Part shown: in pieces, positions 6,410 through 10,945 of the stretch
Position numbering within the stretch: the first letter of the stretch is position 1
Layout of the letters: each line of letters opens with the position of its first letter
From: an uncultured Collinsella sp.
GTDB taxonomy: Bacteria > Actinomycetota > Coriobacteriia > Coriobacteriales > Coriobacteriaceae
Direction: 5' to 3'
DNA: 10,945 bases
NCBI GenBank assembly: GCA_900554905.1
Contig: USJB01000021.1
Location: 1 to 10,945 of the forward strand
Program-made: the position numbers and the translations under genes
The notes under the pieces: generated by a model
Databases searched by the model: none
Told to the model about the DNA's origin: nothing
What the model saw: only the letters and a program-made list of their open reading frames with translations

Positions 6410-7264
6410 ATGAATCCCATTACCATGAAACTCGTCGTCGATGATCTGATTCTGCAGGCCCTGCGCGAGGACATTACGTTTGAGGACGTGAGCACGGCGA
6501 GCGTGTGCCCCACGGCGCGTCCCGCCACGGTGGAGCTTATCGCCAAGGCCGATGGCATCATCGCGGGCTTGGATGTGTTCGCTCGAACCTTTGAGCTGCT
6601 GGATCCGCAGAGCTCCGTGTTGTTTGATGTCGCGGACGGCGACGAGGTACACGCTGGCGATCACGTGGGCCAGGTGCGCGGAGACGCGCGCGTGCTGCTT
6701 TCGGGCGAGCGCGTGGCGCTCAACTACCTGCAGCGCATGAGCGGCATCGCTACCTATACGCACAGCATGGTCGTGGCGCTCGAGGGAACCAAGACCGTGC
6801 TCGTCGACACGCGCAAGACCACGCCGGGCATGCGCGTTTTCGAGAAGGCCGCGGTCGAGATCGGTGGCGGCAGCAACCACCGCTACAACCTGTCGACGGC
6901 CGTTATGCTCAAGGACAACCACATCGACGCCGCCGGCGGCGTGGCACGCGAGATGGCGCGCGCCCATGCATCGTTTACCACGACGGTCGAGATCGAGTGC
7001 GAGAACCTGGACATGGTGCGCGAGGCCGTGGAGGCCGGCGCCGATATCATCATGTTCGACAACATGACCCACGACGACATGGCTGCCGCGATTGAGCTTA
7101 TCGCCGGCCGCGCTAAGACCGAGTGCTCGGGCAATGTGGATGCTAGCAATATCCGCGCCCTGGCCGACCTGGGCGTCGACTTTATTAGCTCGGGGGCGTT
7201 GACGCACTCTGCGCCGATTCTCGACCTCTCGCTTAAGCACCTGCGTCTGCTGGACGGTAAATAA
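6410..7264 (+). CDS. nadC: Quinolinate phosphoribosyltransferase (decarboxylating)
   Basis: NadC converts quinolinate and PRPP to nicotinate mononucleotide with loss of CO2, the last dedicated step of de novo NAD synthesis. The 284-residue protein is full length. Visible motifs are REDITFEDVST (19-29), GER (99-101), DTRKTTPG (133-140), GGGSNHRYNL (152-161, His157/Arg158), LKDNHI (167-172), VEIE (193-196), FDN (216-218) and SGAL (261-264). These are the quinolinate- and PRPP-binding residues of the type II phosphoribosyltransferase family. Its ribosome site GGAGGAG (6397-6403) lies inside the nadB end. The stop TAA shares a base with the niaR start (TAATG), so niaR translation is probably coupled to nadC. 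Confidence 0.97.
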   Translation: MNPITMKLVVDDLILQALREDITFEDVSTASVCPTARPATVELIAKADGIIAGLDVFARTFELLDPQSSVLFDVADGDEVHAGDHVGQVRGDARVLLSGERVALNYLQRMSGIATYTHSMVVALEGTKTVLVDTRKTTPGMRVFEKAAVEIGGGSNHRYNLSTAVMLKDNHIDAAGGVAREMARAHASFTTTVEIECENLDMVREAVEAGADIIMFDNMTHDDMAAAIELIAGRAKTECSGNVDASNIRALADLGVDFISSGALTHSAPILDLSLKHLRLLDGK

Positions 7265-7809
7265 TGGACGCCCGCGAGCGTCGCCGTGCCATCATGGGCG
7301 TGCTCGAGGAAGCCAAGGAGCCCGTTTCGGGCAGCGCACTTGCCCGTGAGGTTGGCGTGAGCCGCCAGATTGTCGTGCAAGACATCGCCCTGCTGCGCGC
7401 CGACGGGCACGATATCGTCGCCACCAATCGCGGCTATGTGCTACAGGAGGCGGCGAGCAGCCCGGCTGTGCCCACGCGTCTGGTCAAGGTTCGCCACGGC
7501 GTGGAGCAGGCGGGCGATGAGCTCACGAGCATCGTCGACGCCGGCGGCGCCGTGCTCAACGTGATCGTCAATCACCGCGTGTACGGTAAAATCACGGCCG
7601 ACTTGGACATTCGCAATCGTCGCGATGTTGAGCGCTACCTGCACGATATCGAGAGCGGCAAGAGCTTTCCGCTGCTGACGGTAACCAGCGGTTATCACTT
7701 CCACCGCATTGCGGCAGAAGACGAGCAAACCCTCGACGAGATCGAGGCCATGCTCAAGGAGAAGGGCTACCTTGCCGATTTAATGCCCTACGAGGATGAT
7801 TTGTCCTAG
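7264..7809 (+). CDS. niaR: Niacin-responsive transcriptional repressor NiaR
   Basis: The 181-residue protein has an N-terminal winged helix of the HTH_11 type (about 5-60, recognition part VSRQIVVQDIALLR) and a C-terminal 3H domain (about 72-175) named for conserved histidines. His78, Glu86, His145 and His147 match in spacing the metal ligands I recall for Thermotoga maritima TM1602 (79, 87, 146, 148). NiaR proteins repress NAD synthesis and niacin uptake genes when nicotinic acid is available. Lying last in the operon with a one-base overlap to nadC, it would control its own expression, and the palindrome at 3863-3906 is the likely target. No independent ribosome site is strong, fitting translational coupling. 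The insertion sequence starts 18 bases after its stop. Confidence 0.93.
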   Translation: MDARERRRAIMGVLEEAKEPVSGSALAREVGVSRQIVVQDIALLRADGHDIVATNRGYVLQEAASSPAVPTRLVKVRHGVEQAGDELTSIVDAGGAVLNVIVNHRVYGKITADLDIRNRRDVERYLHDIESGKSFPLLTVTSGYHFHRIAAEDEQTLDEIEAMLKEKGYLADLMPYEDDLS

Positions 7810-7826
7810 TCGACGCCGCATCTATA

Positions 7827-7899
7827 AGTTGCGGTGAAATAGTTCCTAAAATCGGCATCCAAGCCATAAAAGGGGGTGCGGACTATTTCTTGGACCGCG
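7827..7899 (+). repeat. Left end of the insertion sequence (outer and inner inverted repeats)
   Basis: It contains the 21-base outer repeat (7827-7847), a 24-base AT-richer gap (7848-7871), then inner blocks GGGGGTGCGGAC (7872-7883) and TTGGACCGCG (7890-7899) six bases apart. The octamer GAAATAGT in the outer repeat reappears inverted as ACTATTTC at 7882-7889, so this end can fold on itself. This end lies downstream of the transposase stop. Confidence 0.75.
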
Positions 7900-7900
7900 C

Positions 7901-9118
7901 CTAGGCGTATCCAAGCTTCCTGCGGTACTCCATCGGGCTCAGCCACCCGAGGGACTTCTTGATCCGCTCCTCACGATAGTACACGAGGTAGGCCTCGAGC
8001 CTCCCCATGAACTCCTCGGCCGTCACGCCCTCCCAGTCCCTGTAGCGGAAGAACTCGTTCTTGAGGCGCCCGAAGAAGCCCTCGCAGGCCGAGTTGTCCG
8101 GGCTGCAGCCCTTCGCGGACATGCTCCTGACCAGGCCGTTCTCCTCGCAGATCCCGATCCACTCCGGCCAGCGGTAGTGGCCGCCCCGGTCCGAGTGGAT
8201 CGTCGTGCGCCCGCCCGCCGGCCTCGCCGCGCAGGCCTTGAGCAGGCTCGAGTTCGCGAGGCGCTTGTCGGGGTGCAGCCCGATCGACCAGGCGACGGGC
8301 ATCCCGTCGAAGCAGTCGATGACCGGGCTCAGGTAGACCTTCTCGCCGCCCGGTAGCCTGAACTCGGTGATGTCGGTGAGCCACAGCCGGTTGGGCTCGT
8401 CGGCGCGGAACCTCCTGTTCACGAGGTTCTCCGGCGCCTTGGAGACCTCGCCGGCGTAGGAGCTGTAGCCCCGGGCGCGCCTCTTGTTGTAGACGACCTC
8501 GAGGCCCTCCTCGCGCATCACGCGGGCCACGCGCTTCTCGCTGGCCCGGACGCCCTCGCGGCGCAGGCGCGCCCAGACGGTGCGGTACCCCCAGCACCCC
8601 GAGCCCTCGCGGAAGATGCGCACCACGCGGTCGCGTATGTCGGCGTCGCGGTCGCGCGGCGCGGCGACGCGGGGCCTCCAGTACTCATAGGAGCTCTTCG
8701 ATATCCTCAAGAAACCCGTGATCGAGCGGAGGGGCAGGGCGGTCGCCCGCCTCAATCTCTCGCCGAGCTCGCACTTGCTCCTGTTCGAGATCGAAGCCGG
8801 GTCCCACCCTTCCGCTTTTAGGTCGGCCAACACCGCCCTGAGCAGCAGGTTCTCTATCTGGTCCTCGTTGAGCCCGGCGAGCGGGCCGGTCGCCGGCGGG
8901 GCGTAGATCGACTTGTCGGGGCCCAAGCTGGCCTCCTTCCGTGGCGGTTTCCTCGCCCCGATTCTACAGCGCGCCCCGGTGTAGCTGTGCGGGAGGTGCC
9001 CCGTCGCCCACTTCTTGGCCGCGCCCACCGAGACCCCCGCGAACTTCGCGGCGGCGGTCGGCCCCATGCCGTCCTCCGTCGCCAGGAGGAAGAGCTCGAC
9101 CTTCTCCCTGCTGTACAT
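7901..9118 (-). CDS. IS3-family DDE transposase, single unbroken frame
   Basis: The 405-residue enzyme cuts and joins the ends of the surrounding element. Start ATG 9118 has GGAGG at 9124-9128; a TTG at 9172 would add 18 residues without a ribosome site. Residues 1-47 form a helix-turn-helix (AAAKFAGVSVGAAKKW), 85-145 a helical region with a second helix-turn-helix (TGFLRISKSSYEYW), and about 240-400 the rve integrase core. The catalytic triad is visible as Asp249 (LTDITEF), Asp310 (HSDRGGHY) and Glu346 (ACEGFFGRLKNEFF), with exactly 35 residues between the last two. The C-terminal YYREERIKKSLGWLSPMEY segment is typical. Most IS3 elements split this protein into orfA and orfB joined by frameshifting; here it is one frame, and no disruption suggests it is inactive. 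Confidence 0.93.
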   Translation of the reverse strand: MYSREKVELFLLATEDGMGPTAAAKFAGVSVGAAKKWATGHLPHSYTGARCRIGARKPPRKEASLGPDKSIYAPPATGPLAGLNEDQIENLLLRAVLADLKAEGWDPASISNRSKCELGERLRRATALPLRSITGFLRISKSSYEYWRPRVAAPRDRDADIRDRVVRIFREGSGCWGYRTVWARLRREGVRASEKRVARVMREEGLEVVYNKRRARGYSSYAGEVSKAPENLVNRRFRADEPNRLWLTDITEFRLPGGEKVYLSPVIDCFDGMPVAWSIGLHPDKRLANSSLLKACAARPAGGRTTIHSDRGGHYRWPEWIGICEENGLVRSMSAKGCSPDNSACEGFFGRLKNEFFRYRDWEGVTAEEFMGRLEAYLVYYREERIKKSLGWLSPMEYRRKLGYA

Positions 9119-9133
9119 GCGAACCTCCAGTCC

Positions 9134-9150
9134 GGACCGCCCCGCGGTCC
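9134..9150 (-). promoter_or_regulatory. Hairpin in the transposase leader
   Basis: A perfect seven-base stem (GGACCGC/GCGGTCC) with a three-base loop lies just upstream of the transposase ribosome site at 9124-9128. Its 3' portion overlaps the inner inverted repeat of the element end. Leader hairpins near the ribosome site are known in some insertion sequences to block translation of read-through transcripts; that role here is inference. Confidence 0.4.
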
Positions 9151-9195
9151 AACTTTCTGTCCGCACCCCCAAACAGGAACTATTTCACCGCAACT
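9143..9195 (-). repeat. Right end of the insertion sequence (outer and inner inverted repeats)
   Basis: Reading inwards, it has the 21-base outer repeat (9195-9175), a four-base gap, GGGGGTGCGGAC (9170-9159), six bases, then TTGGACCGCG (9152-9143). All blocks match the left end, but the outer-to-inner gap is 20 bases shorter than on the left. This end lies upstream of the transposase. Confidence 0.75.
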
Positions 9196-9235
9196 GCCAA
9201 GGTAGCCCCGTCCCCAATTAGCTGCCCATATAAGC

Positions 9236-9274
9236 AAAAGGAGACCTCCGCGGCGATGCGGAGGCCTCCTTTTT
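9236..9274. terminator. Bidirectional rho-independent terminator
   Basis: AAAAGGAG-A-CCTCCGC and GCGGAGG-C-CTCCTTTT pair over 15 bases with a single mismatch around the loop GGCGAT. The stem is followed by TTTTT on the plus strand and by TTTT on the minus strand, so it can stop transcription in both directions. It ends the ferredoxin transcript 40 bases past its stop, and before the insertion it would have ended the nad operon too. Confidence 0.9.
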
Positions 9275-9313
9275 GTGCACGGTGTACTTGTGAGTGTGCA
9301 AGTGGGGGAGTTG

Positions 9314-9499
9314 TTACTCCTCGACGATCTCGGTGATCGCGCCAGCGGGGCAAGCGTCCTGGCAAGCGCCACAGGCGACGCAGGAGTCCTCGTCAGCGAC
9401 GGTAGCGACGTCCTGGAGCTCCAGAACGCCAGCGGGGCAGGAGTCGACGCAAACGCCACAAGCGATGCACTCGTCGGCATCAATTACGGGATGAGCCAT
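9314..9499 (-). CDS. 2[4Fe-4S] ferredoxin, clostridial type
   Basis: The 61-residue protein is a low-potential electron carrier of anaerobic metabolism, serving partners such as pyruvate:ferredoxin oxidoreductase or hydrogenase. Two CxxCxxCxxxCP motifs are complete: Cys11, 14, 17, 21 and Cys40, 43, 46, 50, each set binding one cluster together with the last Cys of the other set. The halves are near-duplicates (ECIACGVCVDSCPAGV and SCVACGACQDACPAGA), as in bacterial 8Fe-8S ferredoxins. It is acidic and lacks a signal peptide. ATG 9499 follows AGAGAGGAAAC; an upstream frame extension to 9565 has no ribosome site and would overlap the promoter. It is transcribed alone, from the promoter at 9561-9588 to the terminator at 9236-9274. 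Confidence 0.96.
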   Translation of the reverse strand: MAHPVIDADECIACGVCVDSCPAGVLELQDVATVADEDSCVACGACQDACPAGAITEIVEE

Positions 9500-9560
9500 G
9501 GTAGTTTCCTCTCTGTTGACCGACGCTACAGGCGATGCGCGCCGGTTTGATTCGGGCAAA

Positions 9561-9588
9561 AACATACCACGGGAGCGACCGTTTGCAA
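9561..9588 (-). promoter_or_regulatory. Predicted ferredoxin promoter
   Basis: On the minus strand TTGCAA (9588-9583) is followed after 16 bases by TATGTT (9566-9561), preceded by TG at the extended -10 position (TGGTATGTT). It would give a leader of about 55 bases before ATG 9499. No operator was recognised. Confidence 0.55.
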
Positions 9589-9708
9589 TACCCTCTGGCC
9601 GGCATCTTCATACCGTTCGCCGAGTATGCCAAGGTTTACTAAAAAACGCGCAGGTGGGGCCGTTGAGCTGCATAAATGTTAGCTAAAGGTGACTTGAAAT
9701 ATAGGGCG

Positions 9709-9894
9709 ATTGAGCGTGCTTGCGGAAACCGCATCCCATTATTTTGTCGAAAAACGGGTTGCAGTTTCCGGTTAGGCCCGCTAGCGGAAAATGCGAGCCG
9801 GTATCAGCTCTCAAAACGGGATACGGTTTCCGGTTGAGCCTTCAGACGGAAACTGCGACCCGGAATCCACGCTCAAACCGGGACGAGCTTTCCA
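9709..9894. repeat. Three-unit 62-bp tandem array with internal dyad symmetry
   Basis: Three 48-base units begin at 9723, 9785 and 9847, exactly 62 bases apart. Each opens with CGGAAAN and closes with a TTTCCG-like end (CGGGTTGCAGTTTCCG region in the first). The first unit pairs CGGAAACCGCATCCC with the reverse complement of GGGTTGCAGTTTCCG with two mismatches. Fourteen-base linkers between units contain GTTGAGCC-like sequence, and a related linker (ATTGAGCG) precedes unit one. The motif CGGAAACYGCRWCCC thus occurs about six times in alternating orientation, as in clustered REP/BIME elements. No coding frame runs through it with a ribosome site. Confidence 0.75.
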
Positions 9895-10157
9895 CAAGAC
9901 GGTCCCCAGGCACCCCCGGACGCAAACCTCAGCCATCTCTACATAGATCTCGATAGATTTGCCGAGAACTCAATCAGCGCATCTACCTGCGCATTTAAGA
10001 ACCTAAACTCTCAGCAATAAGAAATCTTATATGAATTGACTTAGATTTTGTATATTCCGGCCCATAAGGGGATACACTACATCCTGAAAGACAAGCCGAA
10101 ACACCGCTCGGCAGACCGTCGAGGCGGCGCGAACGCACAAGAGAGAGGGAATTTCTA
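9895..10157 (+). promoter_or_regulatory. dnaK upstream region and leader
   Basis: No gene is seen. An AT-rich stretch (about 10018-10056) contains an inverted repeat AAATCT/AGATTT spanning 10022-10048, TTGACT at 10036-10041 and TATATT at 10051-10056; a further -10-like TACACT is at 10073-10078. No -35/-10 pair has ideal spacing, so I cannot fix the start of transcription. Neither the CIRCE element nor an HspR-type CTTGAGT-N7-ACTCAAG element was found. The dnaK ribosome site GAGAGAGGGA is at 10141-10150. Confidence 0.45.
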
Positions 10158-10945
10158 ATGAGTAAGATTCTTGGTATCGACCTTGGTACTACCAACTCCG
10201 CCATGGCCGTCCTTGAGGGCGGTTCTCCGACCATTATCGTGAACGCCGAGGGCGACCGCACCACCCCGTCCGTCGTGGGCTTCCGTGCTGACGGCGACCG
10301 CGTCGTGGGTAAGGCCGCTAAGAACCAGGCTGTCACCAACCCCAAGAACACCGTGTTCTCCATCAAGCGCTTCATGGGCCGCAAGTACTCCGAGTGCACC
10401 TCCGAGATCAAGACCGTGCCGTACGAGGTCAAGGAGGGCCAGGGTGGCCGTGCCGTCGTCGACATCGAGGGCAAGGATTACACCGCCGAGCAGGTGAGCG
10501 CCATGACGCTCGCGAAGATGAAGGCCGACGCCGAGAAGTATCTGGGCGAGACCGTCACCGACGCCGTCATCACCGTCCCGGCCTACTTCAACGACGCCCA
10601 GCGTCAGGCCACCAAGGACGCCGGCAAGATCGCCGGCCTCAACGTCAAGCGTATCGTCAACGAGCCGACCGCTGCCGCTCTTGCCTATGGCCTGGACAAG
10701 CAGGGCACCGACCAGCGCATCCTGGTCTTCGACCTGGGCGGCGGCACCTTCGACGTCTCCATCCTCGACCTCGCCGACGGCGTGTTTGAGGTTCTGTCCA
10801 CCTCGGGCGACAACCACCTGGGCGGCGACGACTGGGATCAGCGCGTCATCGACTGGATGGCCGACAAGTTCCAGCAGGAGAACGGCGTCGATCTGCGTCA
10901 GGACCCCATGGCCCTGCAGCGTCTGAAGGAGGCCGCCGAGAACGC
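10158..10945 (+). CDS. dnaK: Chaperone DnaK (Hsp70), N-terminal part (cut by window edge)
   Basis: Only the first 262 codons of about 610-640 are present, covering most of the ATPase domain. The phosphate-1 motif GIDLGTTNS (6-14), the connector VPAYFNDAQRQATKDAG (140-156), INEPTAAALAYGLDK-like segment and the phosphate-2 motif FDLGGGTFDVS (191-201) are all intact. DnaK binds unfolded segments of client proteins in an ATP cycle with DnaJ and GrpE, whose genes probably follow outside the window. ATG 10158 follows GAGAGAGGGA by seven bases. Residues of about 76-98 form an extra segment between RFMGRKY and DIEGKDYT that B. subtilis and M. tuberculosis DnaK lack as I recall them and that Gram-negative DnaK has. 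Codon choice is strongly biased, as expected for a highly expressed gene. Confidence 0.97.
   Translation, partial: MSKILGIDLGTTNSAMAVLEGGSPTIIVNAEGDRTTPSVVGFRADGDRVVGKAAKNQAVTNPKNTVFSIKRFMGRKYSECTSEIKTVPYEVKEGQGGRAVVDIEGKDYTAEQVSAMTLAKMKADAEKYLGETVTDAVITVPAYFNDAQRQATKDAGKIAGLNVKRIVNEPTAAALAYGLDKQGTDQRILVFDLGGGTFDVSILDLADGVFEVLSTSGDNHLGGDDWDQRVIDWMADKFQQENGVDLRQDPMALQRLKEAAEN

Larger units (their letters stand above)
7827..9195 (-). mobile_element. IS3-family insertion sequence, 1369 bp
   Basis: The element is bounded by 21-base perfect terminal inverted repeats (7827-7847 and 9175-9195, outer ends AGTTGCGG/CCGCAACT) and carries one intact transposase on the minus strand. Flanks TCTATA (left) and GCCAAG (right) show no target-site duplication of 3-6 bases. 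It sits between niaR and the terminator at 9236-9274. Removing it leaves about 57 bases between the niaR stop and that terminator, so it appears to have landed in a convergent intergenic gap. The exact tips may lie one to three bases inside the stated limits, because IS3 elements usually end in TG...CA. Confidence 0.88.

Noticed and set aside
6239..7240. Open frame of 333 codons on the minus strand
   Set aside because: It is antisense to nadC and the end of nadB, which are clear families; its His/Arg/Ala-rich composition is a strand shadow.
9723..9894. Possible CRISPR array
   Set aside because: The whole 62-base unit is repeated, including the parts that would be spacers, and units are themselves dyads; no cas gene is present.
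10155..10817. Open frame of 220 codons on the minus strand
   Set aside because: It is the antisense shadow of dnaK, caused by strong codon bias; composition is Gly/Val/Leu/Asp-rich without motifs.

Overview
The window is GC-rich DNA with tightly packed genes and looks like a Gram-positive actinobacterial genome. The protein style (DnaK, the nadABC-niaR operon, a single-frame IS3-type transposase, a small 2[4Fe-4S] ferredoxin) suggests an anaerobic gut member of the Coriobacteriia, probably close to Collinsella. That assignment is inference from recognised families; no database was consulted.

Layout. Positions 1-384 (minus): a small His/Met-rich helical protein followed after one base by the start of a NikR-like nickel regulator that runs off the left edge. 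605-925 (minus): thioredoxin. 1062-1637 (plus): an unrecognised 191-residue protein, possibly a degenerate relative of uracil-DNA glycosylases. 1656-3655 (minus): a two-component pair, a LytTR response regulator followed by a membrane GHKL histidine kinase, overlapping by one base. 3948-7809 (plus): a complete de novo NAD operon, nadA-nadB-nadC, ending in niaR, the niacin-responsive repressor. A 44-bp perfect inverted repeat sits over the predicted nadA promoter and is the obvious operator candidate, so the operon probably closes its own feedback loop. A REP-like hairpin separates nadA from nadB.

7827-9195: an IS3-family insertion sequence with one unbroken transposase frame on the minus strand. 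It lies between niaR and a bidirectional terminator (9236-9274) that niaR probably once shared with the convergent ferredoxin gene (9314-9499, minus).

9500-10157: about 660 bases without a gene. This holds the ferredoxin promoter, a three-unit 62-bp tandem array with dyad symmetry inside each unit (9709-9894), and the dnaK leader. 10158-10945 (plus): the N-terminal 262 codons of dnaK, cut by the window edge; it carries the extra segment in the ATPase domain that B. subtilis and M. tuberculosis DnaK lack.

No rRNA, tRNA or CRISPR array was seen. The most unusual items are the nad operator palindrome, the two-layered ends of the insertion sequence, the 62-bp array before dnaK, and the His-rich N-terminus of the NikR-like protein.
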